Shown one piece after another: positions 1 through 9,165 of a DNA stretch of 64,000 nucleotides. The notes beneath the pieces were generated by a model. The model had not been told where the DNA came from. It saw only the letters and a program-made list of their open reading frames with translations, and did not search any database. Source of the stretch: Tropicimonas sp. IMCC34011 (lineage in GTDB: Bacteria > Pseudomonadota > Alphaproteobacteria > Rhodobacterales > Rhodobacteraceae); the NCBI RefSeq assembly GCF_003390865.1, contig NZ_QMEJ01000003.1:472160-536159 (forward strand). The letters are read 5' to 3'. The translations under genes and the position numbers were made by a program. Position 1 is the first letter of the stretch. Every line of letters starts with the position of its first letter.

Positions 1-361
1 AACTTACGCATTCGGGGAAGAGGTAAACGTAAGGTAAACCTAAATGCGGCACTCCCTGAGCGTGCTGAGACATATTTTCAACACAATCTTTCTCAGGGTG
101 CAGAATGGATCAACCTTAGGTAGTACTGGCATAATTGTGATAATATTTCCTCACTATCGCAATTCTGGATTCTATTTTGCGTTTCGCAATTCAAGCTTTC
201 AAGACCTGTTTAAAAGACTGTCAGGAGTTCTGACCTGATCCGTGCCGTGATTCGGCGAAGCGCATGTCGATTCGCCCGCGCCATAGGGACGCAAGGGTCC
301 GGGGGCGAGTTGATTCGAGGCGCCCGGGCGGCTATCCGCGCCCGAAAGAGCAGGAGCCAGC
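1..361. other. AT-rich non-coding region upstream of ABC exporter
   Basis: No convincing gene is visible. The part from about 60 to 240 is clearly richer in A and T than the rest of the window, and a 64-codon reading frame there (44-238) has no ribosome site or recognisable product. Two tandem copies of an 11-bp unit, GGTAAACSTAA, lie at 22-32 and 33-43. A small inverted repeat TTGCG-TTT-CGCAA lies at 177-189. The exporter downstream probably takes its promoter from this region. Confidence 0.6.
22..43. repeat. Tandem 11-bp direct repeat
   Basis: GGTAAACGTAA is followed immediately by GGTAAACCTAA. The two units differ at one base and put two sites on the same face of the helix, one turn apart. 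This may be a regulator site; no regulator can be named. Confidence 0.5.
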
Positions 362-2143
362 ATGTCAGGTCAGACGGAAGAACGCGCGGGCTCGCGCCGG
401 GTGGGAGCGTTGCGCGGGCTGGCCCCCTTCTTCGCGCCGTATCGCGGCAAGGTCGCTCTCGCACTTTTCGCCCTGTGCCTGACGGCAGGGGTCTCGCTCG
501 TCCTTCCGCTTGCCGCGCGCCGCGTGGTGGACGGCTTCGCTGGCGGGGATTTCGCCCTCCTCGATCGCTACTTCCTCGCCGCATTCCTCCTCGCCGCCAT
601 CTTCGCCATGGGGACGGGCCTTCGCTATCTCGTGGTCACACGCCTCGGCGAGCGGGTCGTGGCGGACATCCGCATGGCGGTGTTCGACCGGATGATCGGG
701 ATGAGCCCTACCTTCTACGAGCGGTTGATGACGGGCGAGGTGCTGAGCCGGATCACGACGGACACGACGCTCCTTCTCTCGGTCGTCGGCTCTTCCGTCT
801 CCTGGTTCCTGCGCAACCTCCTTCTGTTCGCCGGCGGTCTCGTGATGATGTTCGTCACGTCGCCCAAGCTGACGCTGATGGTGCTCGGCATCGTGCCGCT
901 CGTCGCGCTGCCGATCGTGGCGCTCGGCCGCCGGCTGCGGCATCTCAGCCGCGACAACCAGGATCTGATCGCCGAAAGCTCCGGCCGGGCCTCCGAAGCT
1001 CTGCAGGCCGCGCAGACGGTCCAGGCCTTCAGTGCCGAAGGCGCGACCAGTGCGCGCTTCGCCGAGGTCACGGAGAGAAGCTTCGTGGCAGCCAAGGCGC
1101 GGATCACGGTGCGCGCGCTCCTGACCGTCATCATCATCTTCGTCGTGTTCTCGGGGATCCTCGGCACGCTCTGGATCGGAGCGCGGGACGTCGGCGCGGG
1201 CGCCATGACAGGCGGCGAGCTGGTGCAGTTCCTGATCTACTCGGGGATCATGGCCGGCTCCGTCGCCGCTTTGTCCGAGATCTGGGGCGAGCTTCAGCGC
1301 GCGGCCGGCGCGACCGAGCGGCTGGTCGAGCTCCTCGCCGCGGCCGACAGCGTGCACGATCCCGACGTGCCGCAGGTCATGACGGCCGCGCCAAGGGGGG
1401 AGATCGCGTTCGAGGACGTTTCCTTCCACTATCCGTCCCGCCCGGGCGAGAGGGCGCTGAACGAGGTCTCCTTCAGCATCGCTCCGGGGGAGACGGTCGC
1501 GCTGGTGGGTCCGTCCGGCGCCGGCAAGAGCACGGTGCTCCAACTTCTCCTGCGGTTCTACGATCCCGCCTCCGGTCGGATCCGCCTCGACGGGGTGCCG
1601 CTGTCGGAGATGACGCGAGCCGCCTTCCGCCGGGCCATCGCGCTGGTGCCGCAGGATCCCGTGATCTTCTCCGGCTCCGTGCGGGACAACATCCGCTTCG
1701 GCCGGCCCGAGGCAGGCGATGCCGAGGTCGAAGCCGCCGCCGCGGCCGCCGCGGCGCACGACTTCGTTCTCAATCTGCCCGAGGGCTACGATACGGAAGT
1801 CGGCGAACGCGGGGTGATGCTGTCCGGCGGGCAGAAGCAGCGCATCGCCATCGCCCGCGCGATCCTGCGGGACGCGCCGGTCCTGCTGCTCGACGAGGCG
1901 ACGAGCGCGCTCGACGCCGAAAGCGAGCGGGCGGTTCAGGATGCGGTGGGTGCGCTGTCCCAGGGCCGTACGACGATCATCGTCGCGCACCGCCTCGCCA
2001 CGGTGAAGCAGGCGGACAGGATCCTCGTTTTCGAAAGCGGCCGGATCGTCGCCTCCGGAACCCATGACGCGCTCGTCGCCGAGGGAGGCCTCTATGCCCG
2101 CCTCGCGCGGCTCCAGTTCACCGACGGCGCGAGCGCGGCCTAG
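362..2143 (+). CDS. ABC transporter, fused permease and ATPase (MsbA/LmrA-type exporter)
   Basis: This 593-residue half-transporter should export a lipid or hydrophobic compound as a homodimer in the inner membrane. About six membrane helices fill residues 25-310. The nucleotide-binding domain follows, with Walker A GPSGAGKST near residue 383, signature LSGGQKQR near 487, Walker B LLLDEATSALD and the switch histidine in VAHRLATV. All catalytic motifs are intact. The ATG at 362 follows AGGAGCCAGC, a good ribosome site. Family membership is certain; the substrate is not. An acyl-CoA synthetase follows on the same strand, which would suit a lipid substrate but does not prove it. Confidence 0.9.
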   Translation: MSGQTEERAGSRRVGALRGLAPFFAPYRGKVALALFALCLTAGVSLVLPLAARRVVDGFAGGDFALLDRYFLAAFLLAAIFAMGTGLRYLVVTRLGERVVADIRMAVFDRMIGMSPTFYERLMTGEVLSRITTDTTLLLSVVGSSVSWFLRNLLLFAGGLVMMFVTSPKLTLMVLGIVPLVALPIVALGRRLRHLSRDNQDLIAESSGRASEALQAAQTVQAFSAEGATSARFAEVTERSFVAAKARITVRALLTVIIIFVVFSGILGTLWIGARDVGAGAMTGGELVQFLIYSGIMAGSVAALSEIWGELQRAAGATERLVELLAAADSVHDPDVPQVMTAAPRGEIAFEDVSFHYPSRPGERALNEVSFSIAPGETVALVGPSGAGKSTVLQLLLRFYDPASGRIRLDGVPLSEMTRAAFRRAIALVPQDPVIFSGSVRDNIRFGRPEAGDAEVEAAAAAAAAHDFVLNLPEGYDTEVGERGVMLSGGQKQRIAIARAILRDAPVLLLDEATSALDAESERAVQDAVGALSQGRTTIIVAHRLATVKQADRILVFESGRIVASGTHDALVAEGGLYARLARLQFTDGASAA

Positions 2144-2243
2144 TCTGTCGCCGCGTCAGGGTTGCCGGCTCGGCGCAAGCCTTCCAGACTTGACTGAGGG
2201 ACGAACCCGGCCACCTGCTGGGGATCTGGGAGGAGAGATCAGC

Positions 2244-4133
2244 ATGCCGTTCGCCAGTGCCGCAGATGCGCGCCGTTACACCGATGAGATGCCGTGGAAG
2301 GCGCGCGATCTCCCCGTCAGCGTCCACGCCCTTCTGGCCCGAACGGCAGGCACCTATGCCGCCGCACCGGCGATCAGCTACCAGCTCTTCTCGGATCCCG
2401 GCGCGAAGGCCGAGACGCTCAGCTGGGAGGAGCTGCGGGCGCAGGTCACGCAGGCCGCCAATCTCTTCCGTTCCCTCGGCGTCGGGGAGACGGACGCCGT
2501 CGCGTTTCTCCTGCCCAATTGCAACGAGGCCGTCGTCACGCTTCTGGCCGGCGCGACGGCCGGCATCGTAAACCCGATCAACCCGCTTCTGGAGCCGCAG
2601 CAGATCGCATCGATCTTGCGGGAGACCGGGGCGAAGGTGCTGGTCACGCTGAAGTCCTTCCCCAAGACCGACGTCGCCCAGAAAGCCGCCGAGGCCGTCG
2701 CCCATGCACCGAACGTGAAGCACGTTCTGGAAGTCGATCTGCTGCGCTACGTGACAGGCCTCAAGAAGCTCATCATCCCGGCGATCCGCCCCAAGAACAA
2801 GGCGCCCCACAACGCCACCGTTCAGGAGTTCCGCAAGGCGATCGCGACGCAGAACGCAAGCGCGCTCGATTTCACCGAAAGTGCCGGCGACCGTGTCGGG
2901 GCCTACTTCCATACCGGCGGTACGACCGGGATGCCCAAGGTCGCCCAGCACCTTCATTCGGGCATGATCTACAATGGCTGGCTCGGATCCGAGCTGCTGT
3001 TCGACGACCGGGACGTCGTGATCTGCCCGCTGCCGGTCTTCCATGTCTTCGCGGTGTATCCGATCCTGATGTCCGCGCTGTCCTCCGGCGCGCATGTCGT
3101 CTTCCCGACACCCGCCGGCTATCGCGGGGAGGGGACGTTCGACAATTTCTGGAAGCTGGTCGAGCGCTGGAAGGTCACGTTCGTCGTCGGCGTTCCGACC
3201 GCCTTCGCCGCATTGATGCAGCGCCCGGTGGATGCCGATCTGTCCACTCTCAAGACCGCCTTCTCCGGCTCCTCCCCGCTTCCGGTCGAACTCTTCCGCC
3301 GGTTCGAGAAGGCGACGGGGGTGACGATCTGCGAGGGTTACGGCCTGACGGAGGCGACCTGTCTCGTCTCGATCAATCCGGTGGAGGGCGAGAAGAAGAT
3401 CGGCTCCGTGGGTGTGCCGTTTCCCTATACCGACGTTCGCATCCTGGTGCACAGGGATGGCGAGGTGACCGAGTGCGAGACGGATGTGGTGGGCGAGATC
3501 TGCGTCGCCAATCCGGGCGTCTTCCCCGGCTCGACCTACACCGAGGCGGCGAAGAACAAGGAACTGTTCCACTACGACCGGTATCTCAGGACCGGCGATC
3601 TGGGGCGCCTCGACGCGGATGGCTATCTCTGGATCACCGGGCGCGCGAAGGACCTCATCATCCGCGGCGGACACAACATCGATCCCGCCGTGATCGAGGA
3701 AGCGTTGTCCGCCCACGAGGAGGTCGCGCTCAGCGGTGCGATCGGCCAGCCGGACGCGCATTCGGGCGAACTTCCCTGCGCCTATGTCGAGCTCGTCACG
3801 GGCGCGACGGTGACGGAGGCGGAGCTGCTGGACTTCGCGCGCAACCGCATCTCCGAGCGGGCCGCGGTGCCGAAGTATCTCGAGATCATGGATGAGCTGC
3901 CGAAGACGGCCGTGGGCAAGATCTTCAAGCCGGAGCTGCGCAAAAGGGCCATCGCCCGCGTCTACGACGCCGCCCTGTCCGAGGCCGGCGTGGGCGCCGA
4001 GGTGGTCGAGGTCGTCGAGGACAAGAAACGCGGTCTCGTCGCGCGACTGAAGGTGCGGGACGGCGCTGGCGTCGAGGATGTCCAGCGTGCCCTTGGCGCC
4101 TATACCCGTCCCTGGGAACTGGTCGAGCAGTGA
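2244..4133 (+). CDS. Acyl-CoA synthetase (AMP-forming, long/medium-chain fatty acid CoA ligase-like)
   Basis: The protein (629 residues) activates a carboxylic acid through an acyl-adenylate and then forms the CoA thioester. It carries the AMP-binding loop HTGGTTGMPK near residue 223, the GYGLTEATC motif, the hinge region RTGDLGRLDADGYLWITGRAKD and the catalytic lysine in PKTAVGK near residue 559. The reading frame stays open upstream to 2064 and would overlap the exporter gene. The ATG at 2244 is preferred because GGAGGAGAG lies just before it and the adenylation domain begins normally there. The gene is longer than the usual 540-560 residues, with an N-terminal extension. Acyl chain preference cannot be read from the sequence. 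Confidence 0.9.
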   Translation: MPFASAADARRYTDEMPWKARDLPVSVHALLARTAGTYAAAPAISYQLFSDPGAKAETLSWEELRAQVTQAANLFRSLGVGETDAVAFLLPNCNEAVVTLLAGATAGIVNPINPLLEPQQIASILRETGAKVLVTLKSFPKTDVAQKAAEAVAHAPNVKHVLEVDLLRYVTGLKKLIIPAIRPKNKAPHNATVQEFRKAIATQNASALDFTESAGDRVGAYFHTGGTTGMPKVAQHLHSGMIYNGWLGSELLFDDRDVVICPLPVFHVFAVYPILMSALSSGAHVVFPTPAGYRGEGTFDNFWKLVERWKVTFVVGVPTAFAALMQRPVDADLSTLKTAFSGSSPLPVELFRRFEKATGVTICEGYGLTEATCLVSINPVEGEKKIGSVGVPFPYTDVRILVHRDGEVTECETDVVGEICVANPGVFPGSTYTEAAKNKELFHYDRYLRTGDLGRLDADGYLWITGRAKDLIIRGGHNIDPAVIEEALSAHEEVALSGAIGQPDAHSGELPCAYVELVTGATVTEAELLDFARNRISERAAVPKYLEIMDELPKTAVGKIFKPELRKRAIARVYDAALSEAGVGAEVVEVVEDKKRGLVARLKVRDGAGVEDVQRALGAYTRPWELVEQ

Positions 4134-4141
4134 GAAAAGCT

Positions 4142-4172
4142 GGGGCGCGCCGCGACGAAAGCGGCGCGCCCC
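4142..4172. terminator. Shared terminator between convergent genes
   Basis: A perfect 12-bp stem (GGGGCGCGCCGC and its complement) closes a 7-base loop. Read on the minus strand it is followed by a T-rich stretch (AGCTTTTCTC), so it mainly suits the end of the lipase gene. It lies between the stop of the acyl-CoA synthetase and the stop of the lipase. Confidence 0.75.
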
Positions 4173-4181
4173 CGCCTCAGG

Positions 4182-5324
4182 TCACGACAGCAGGTTGACC
4201 GCGCGGGACGCGGCGGCGCTCACGCCGCGCATCATCAGTTCCAGCGCGTAGCGCAGGAAGGCGGCGGTCACGTCGGCCGAGCTGTTCAGCGCTGAGGTCG
4301 TGCTGCGGCCAACGAATTTCATCACCGCCTTCACGAAGCGCAGCAGGTAGGAGCCGATCTTCGCGGAGAGCCGGGCGGCATGGACGAGCAACGCCGCGAG
4401 CTGGTCGAGAATGGTCATCGCGGCGGTCAGGACGCTGCCGAGCACGACTTCCGCCAGAGCGATGATGCCCTTCAGCGCCTTGCCGAGCGCCCAGAAGGCC
4501 GCGGAGGAGAACATGTTCCGTCCCTCGGCCTTGTTCAGCCAGTAATCGACATCGTGGAAGTTCGGAACGTTCACCCGCACCGGCCAGCCCGAGGCCGGCA
4601 TTCCGGGGATGTAGGTCTGCTTCATCGAATGCGCGGCGACGCTGATCGTGCCCTGTCCGCCGTCGACGGAATAGTCGCAATCGTCGGGATGGCAGAACGG
4701 GAAGACCGGGATCATCGGCACGGGATCGGCCAGGGCATAGACACGGCGGACATTGTGCGTCCCGAGCTTGCGGGTCAGCGGGCGGGTGAAGAACGCCGTT
4801 CCCGCCCGCGGCGCGCCGAAGGTGTAGAGCTTGACGTCCGCCCGCTCCGCGAAGCCGTACTCGGCGGCGAACATCGTCGCGATGGCCCCGCCGAGGGAGT
4901 GCCCGCAGACATGCAGCGTCGTGAGGTTCTTGCCGCGAAGTGCCTCCCGCACCTGCATCGCCATGGACTTGTAGACCCTGTGGAAGCCGGCATGCACGGG
5001 GAAGCCGCCGGGCCCCCGGTCGAGCGCGATGTTGAAGTTGGAGGCCCAGTCCGCTCCCGAGGAGAAATGCGTGCCGCGGCAGACGAGGGCGTATTCCCCC
5101 TGGGTTCCGCGCTTCTTCAGCAACATGCCGAAGCCCGTTTCGGGCCGGATGAATGCGCCGGAGCGACCGGTCAGACGGGTCGCGCTCTGGTCTATGTCGA
5201 ACGCGTCGAGGATCGAGGTGTTGGCGCTGTTGCCGGCAATCGAGGCAACGAGGTTCTCGTTCATGCGGAGGTTGTAAACGGCCTGGGAAAGTTGCGCGGC
5301 CATGGCGCCGGAAAGCAGTGTCAT
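4182..5324 (-). CDS. Lipase family protein (class 3 alpha/beta-hydrolase)
   Basis: The 380-residue protein is a Lipase_3-type hydrolase, expected to cut acyl esters of glycerolipids. The nucleophile elbow GHSLGG places the catalytic serine near residue 143. A downstream ALADPVP segment and VAAHSMK supply likely Asp and His partners. The C-terminal 110 residues are rich in hydrophobic and amphipathic helices, suggesting contact with membranes. No signal peptide is visible. The ATG at 5324 is chosen because CGGAG lies before it; the frame continues upstream but would overlap the neighbouring gene. A secreted small protein is encoded 77 bases upstream on the same strand, so the two may be an operon. 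An effector/immunity role is possible but unproven. Confidence 0.85.
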   Translation of the reverse strand: MTLLSGAMAAQLSQAVYNLRMNENLVASIAGNSANTSILDAFDIDQSATRLTGRSGAFIRPETGFGMLLKKRGTQGEYALVCRGTHFSSGADWASNFNIALDRGPGGFPVHAGFHRVYKSMAMQVREALRGKNLTTLHVCGHSLGGAIATMFAAEYGFAERADVKLYTFGAPRAGTAFFTRPLTRKLGTHNVRRVYALADPVPMIPVFPFCHPDDCDYSVDGGQGTISVAAHSMKQTYIPGMPASGWPVRVNVPNFHDVDYWLNKAEGRNMFSSAAFWALGKALKGIIALAEVVLGSVLTAAMTILDQLAALLVHAARLSAKIGSYLLRFVKAVMKFVGRSTTSALNSSADVTAAFLRYALELMMRGVSAAASRAVNLLS

Positions 5325-5401
5325 CCTTTGAACTCCGAGAAAAACGGGTTGATCTGGAAATATGTCTGTCCGGGCCGGGCGAGAGGCCCGATCCGGTCGT
5401 G

Positions 5402-5881
5402 TCAGTCGCCCATCGGGCGGCAGGTGCCGTAGAAAAAGCCTCCGGCAGCCGGCTCCGCTCCAGCGGTGCACTCCATGCGAAGGGGGGCTCCGTCGAGCTC
5501 GCCGTTCAGATTGTAATCATGCTTGTAGAGCGTGAGGATCGTCGTGGCGGAGCCGTCCGCCACCGCGGTAAAGACCTGCTCGACGACGGGTTCGTGGGGC
5601 AGCAGGCTGGCAAGGAAGCTCCGTCCGGTCACGGTGCCGAAGCTGAAGCCGCCGGATGCGTCCGTGGTGACGGTATCCGCGCCTGTCTTCTTGCCCCAGG
5701 TCCATGCGCGGGTCACATCCGCGCCTGAAACGGGGGCACCGTCTTCGGAGACCAGGCGACCGTCGACCGGTGAGCAGAGAATGAAGTCTTTAGCCAAAGC
5801 CGCGCCACTCCCGGAGAAAAAAAGAATGAGGACCAGCACGAACGTCGCCGGTCTGAACAGGCCCACCATCTGACGACCCAC
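5402..5881 (-). CDS. Secreted protein with carboxypeptidase-regulatory/transthyretin-like fold (DUF6795-like)
   Basis: This is a 159-residue protein with a clear signal peptide: a hydrophobic stretch at about residues 10-24 ends in GAALA. The mature part has the pattern of a small beta-sandwich (VDGRLVSEDGAPVSGADVTR, then a SGGFSFGTV strand), as in carboxypeptidase regulatory-like domains and, from memory, DUF6795. It should sit in the periplasm. It is the first gene of a likely two-gene unit with the class 3 lipase, so it could be a chaperone, inhibitor or immunity partner of that enzyme. An alternative start is the fifth codon (5869). The exact function is unknown. Confidence 0.65.
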   Translation of the reverse strand: MGRQMVGLFRPATFVLVLILFFSGSGAALAKDFILCSPVDGRLVSEDGAPVSGADVTRAWTWGKKTGADTVTTDASGGFSFGTVTGRSFLASLLPHEPVVEQVFTAVADGSATTILTLYKHDYNLNGELDGAPLRMECTAGAEPAAGGFFYGTCRPMGD

Positions 5882-6069
5882 TTAAATCTACAATCAATGA
5901 CGGTATAGTGACCCGGCGTGAGGCACTGTGCAACTTCTTTCCGCCGGTGTCTGGATTTAGGAGGAAGCGCCCGGCGGCGTCGTGCCGGTTTAAACTGGTT
6001 TGCTCGGGCGGTCTTTGAGCCTCCTGAGGCTGTTGTTCACCGCGCCGAGCGCAGGCAGATTGGGTCGCC

Positions 6070-6582
6070 GTGACCGTAACGATGAGACACCTGTTGAGGA
6101 CCGCCACCGCGAACGATCACGAGCGGGTGGACGCGGCGTTCTCCCGCTTCGACCTCTCCACCGCCGAGGGGCGCGCCGGTTTTCTGGCTGCGCATAAAGG
6201 GGCGTCGGCGGACTGTCTCGCCCGCGGGGCCCAGTCCGAGCCGGAGTGCCTCGACATGGTCGCGCGACTTGCAGACGGCGGTTCGGGGCGTATTTCCCAG
6301 GGCGGGTTCGACCCGCTTGCGATCCGTTACGTCTTTCTCGGCGCCCGGTTCGGCCTCGGCGTTCTGAAGCGGCAGTGGATCGAGGCCGGCGGTCCCGCAA
6401 ACGAGTCGCTGTTTGACGAAACCGGGCCGGGGGAGGAGTGGAGAGGCCTCCTTGACGTTCTGGCCGCCCTGGATCCGGAAAGCCCTCGCGCGGCGCGGAT
6501 CCTGGACGATGTCCGCGCCATCTTCGCCATCTTTGCCTTGCACGCCAGCCACGGGACGACCGATCGCCTTGAGCCAGCCTGA
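6070..6582 (+). CDS. bphO: Biliverdin-producing heme oxygenase
   Basis: The protein (about 170 residues) is a short bacterial heme oxygenase that opens heme to biliverdin, the chromophore of bacteriophytochromes. The N-terminal segment TANDHERVDAAFSRF has the helix with the heme-ligand histidine (about residue 17), and all-helical sequence follows. Its stop lies inside the start region of the bacteriophytochrome gene, which is strong functional context. Two starts are possible: GTG at 6070 or ATG at 6082; neither has a strong ribosome site. Overall similarity within this family is low, so the call leans partly on the neighbour. Confidence 0.8.
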   Translation: MTVTMRHLLRTATANDHERVDAAFSRFDLSTAEGRAGFLAAHKGASADCLARGAQSEPECLDMVARLADGGSGRISQGGFDPLAIRYVFLGARFGLGVLKRQWIEAGGPANESLFDETGPGEEWRGLLDVLAALDPESPRAARILDDVRAIFAIFALHASHGTTDRLEPA

Positions 6583-9124
6583 CCATACCACCGTCGATCT
6601 TACGAATTGTGACCGGGAGCCTATTCAGTTCCTCGGTCACGTTCAGGATTTCGGCTGCCTTCTCGCCCTGTCGTCGGACTGGATGATCCGCCACGCCTCC
6701 GCCAACACGGAGGCGTTCCTCGGCCGCAAGGCCGAGGATCTCGTCGGCACGCATCTGTCGGAGCTTCTGGGCGGGGAGGGGCTGCACCACATCCGCGGTG
6801 AGGTGCAGGTCTCCGGTCGCCACGGGGAGGGATCGCGGATCTTCGCCGTGGACGCGTTGGGCGACGGGCAGTTGTTCGACCTTATGGTCAATGTCGGCCC
6901 GCAGGCGATCATCGTGGAATTCGAGCGCGCCGGCATCAAGAGGCGGACCGATACCGCGTCCACCGTGCGCTCCCTGATCGCGCGGCTCAGCGGCCTGACC
7001 GACGAAAGACGCTTCTTCAACGATGCCGCGCGCTGCGTTCAGGCGCTCACCGGGTTCGACCGGGTCATGGTCTACCAGTTTCACGAAGACGATACGGGCG
7101 AGGTCGTCGGCGAGGCGACGACGCGGGGAATGGATCCGTTCGTCGGACTGCGCTACCCCGCGAGCGACATTCCGAAACAGGCCCGGGCGCTCTACCTGCG
7201 CAACCGCATCCGCCTCATCGCGGATGTCGATGCGCCGACGCACGGGATCGTCCCCCGGCACGGCGCCGACGGACAGCCGCTCGATCTGTCCATGGCCGCG
7301 ACGCGCGCGGTCTCGCCGATTCATATCGAATACCTGAAGAACATGGGCGTATGCGCCTCCATGTCGATCTCGATCATCGTGCGCGGCAAGCTCTGGGGGC
7401 TGATCGCCTGCCATGGCAAGGACCCCCGCGCCGTCGACGTCGAGACGCGCACCGCGGCGGAACTCTTCGGGCAGCTCTTCTCGTACGAACTGGCGCAGAA
7501 GTGGCAGGACGCTGAGCTGTCCCTCGCAGAGACCGCGCGGGAGCTGCACAACGTCATCCTTGCCACGCTCTCCTCCGGCAATTCCCTCAGCAACACCTTC
7601 AGTGATCTCGCCGGAGAGATTTCGGAGGTCATCCCCCACGACGGCATCGTCCTGTATTCGGAGGGCGCTTTCGAGGCCTCCGGTTCGACGCCGACGCGGG
7701 AGGAATTCCTCGGGCTCGCGAGGTTTCTGAACACGGCCGGCGCCAGCCGCGTCTTCGCGACGGATCATCTCGCCGGCGTCTACGACCGGGCGGCGAGCTT
7801 CGGGGACCGCGCCGCCGGGGTCCTGGCGCTTCCGGTCTCGCGATCCCCGAGAGATTACATCGTCCTTTTCCGCCGGCCCATCGCGCAGACGGTGACCTGG
7901 GCCGGAAACCCGGAAAAACCGGTGGAGACGGGCCCCCACGGCATCCGCCTCACGCCGCGCAAGAGCTTCGAGGCATGGCAGGAGGTGGTGCATGACCGCT
8001 CCAGACCGTGGCGAGAGCGCGAGTTGCGGGCGGCGGAATCGCTTCGGGTGACGCTGCTCGAGGTCGTTCTGAAGATGAGCGACGATGCGCGGCAGGAGCG
8101 GGAGCGCGCGAGCAACAAACAGGACCTGCTGATCAGCGAGCTCAACCACCGCGTCCGCAACATTCTAAACCTCATACAGGGTCTCGTGGTTCAGAGCCGC
8201 AGCGGTGTCGCGTCCGTGGAGCAGTTCACGGACGTCCTCGGCGGGCGCATCCAGGCCCTGGCCCGCGCCCACGATCAGCTGACCGTTGGCGCGTGGGGCG
8301 CGCTGTCCCTAGCCGGGCTCATCCGGACGGAAACGCTCGCTTTCATCGGCGAGAAAGCGAGCCGCATCCGGTTTCAGGGTGACGACGTCATGCTGGAGCC
8401 GCAGGGCTTTTCCACCCTCGCGCTCGTCTTCCATGAACTGGTGACGAACTCCGCCAAGTACGGCGCGTTGTCGGACAGCCACGGCACGGTCACGATTCGC
8501 GCCACGCTCGAACCGGACGGTGCACTTTCCCTCGACTGGACCGAGCGGGACGGTCCGCCGGTCGCGCCGCCGACCCGGAGGGGCTTCGGCTCCACCATCA
8601 TCGAACGATCGATCCCGTTCGAGCTTCACGGCAAGGCCGAGCTCGACTACGCGCTGACCGGCTTCAAGGCGCATTTCGGCGTGCCGAGCCGGTTCGTCGC
8701 CGGGCGGGCGACGGAGGAGGCCTCCCTGCCGGCCACCGGCAACCTGCCCGAGGGCAGCGCGCCTGCGCGCCTCGGCGGGGTCGTTATGCTTCTGGAGGAC
8801 AACCTCATCATCTCGATGGACGCGCAGCAGGCATTGCTGTCTCTCGGGGCGGACGAGGTGGTCGCGGTGCCCTCGGTGGATTCCGCGCTGGCCGAACTCA
8901 AGAGCCGGGACGTGACCTTCGCACTTCTCGATGTGAACCTCGGCAGCGGCACATCGCTGGCGGTCGCGCGGGTGCTGTCGGAGCGGAAAATCCCCTTCAT
9001 CTTCGCCACCGGCTACGGCGCGGAGCCGGCGATCGTCGAGGAATTCCCGCACGCCCGCTTCCTCACGAAGCCCTATGACGCCGGAACCATCGGCCGGGCG
9101 CTGGATGAGATCGTGAAAGGCTGA
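6569..9124 (+). CDS. bphP: Hybrid bacteriophytochrome: PAS-GAF-PHY, HWE histidine kinase, receiver domain
   Basis: This is an 851-residue red/far-red photoreceptor kinase. A cysteine at about residue 14 (TNCDREPIQ) is placed to bind biliverdin. The GAF domain has YPASDIP near residue 197 and the chromophore-contact histidine in HIEYLKNMG near 252. The PHY tongue motif PRKSF is near 462. The kinase is HWE-type: LNHRVRN with the phospho-acceptor near His527, HELVTNSAKYG, and the WTE triad. The receiver ends the protein, with phospho-acceptor near Asp788 (LLDVNLG). The layout matches Agp2-like phytochromes. No ATG is available at the expected start; TTG at 6569, overlapping bphO by 14 bases, gives a standard N terminus. 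No output regulator gene is adjacent. Confidence 0.9.
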   Translation: MSQPDHTTVDLTNCDREPIQFLGHVQDFGCLLALSSDWMIRHASANTEAFLGRKAEDLVGTHLSELLGGEGLHHIRGEVQVSGRHGEGSRIFAVDALGDGQLFDLMVNVGPQAIIVEFERAGIKRRTDTASTVRSLIARLSGLTDERRFFNDAARCVQALTGFDRVMVYQFHEDDTGEVVGEATTRGMDPFVGLRYPASDIPKQARALYLRNRIRLIADVDAPTHGIVPRHGADGQPLDLSMAATRAVSPIHIEYLKNMGVCASMSISIIVRGKLWGLIACHGKDPRAVDVETRTAAELFGQLFSYELAQKWQDAELSLAETARELHNVILATLSSGNSLSNTFSDLAGEISEVIPHDGIVLYSEGAFEASGSTPTREEFLGLARFLNTAGASRVFATDHLAGVYDRAASFGDRAAGVLALPVSRSPRDYIVLFRRPIAQTVTWAGNPEKPVETGPHGIRLTPRKSFEAWQEVVHDRSRPWRERELRAAESLRVTLLEVVLKMSDDARQERERASNKQDLLISELNHRVRNILNLIQGLVVQSRSGVASVEQFTDVLGGRIQALARAHDQLTVGAWGALSLAGLIRTETLAFIGEKASRIRFQGDDVMLEPQGFSTLALVFHELVTNSAKYGALSDSHGTVTIRATLEPDGALSLDWTERDGPPVAPPTRRGFGSTIIERSIPFELHGKAELDYALTGFKAHFGVPSRFVAGRATEEASLPATGNLPEGSAPARLGGVVMLLEDNLIISMDAQQALLSLGADEVVAVPSVDSALAELKSRDVTFALLDVNLGSGTSLAVARVLSERKIPFIFATGYGAEPAIVEEFPHARFLTKPYDAGTIGRALDEIVKG

Positions 9125-9165
9125 TCCTGCGCCGGGAAGTTGGACCCCGCTCCTGCAGAGGCCCG

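Noticed and set aside
44..238. 64-codon reading frame on the plus strand
   Set aside because: It lies in AT-rich DNA, has no ribosome site, and shows no family resemblance or codon bias like its neighbours.
5882..6069. PpsR-type (TGT-N12-ACA) or EcfG-type promoter before bphO
   Set aside because: I found no site matching either consensus in the gap by reading.
5990..8149. 719-codon minus-strand reading frame across the phytochrome
   Set aside because: It is the antisense shadow of bphO-bphP; its text is Arg/Asp/Pro-rich and without domains. Many long opposite-strand frames in this GC-rich window are the same effect.
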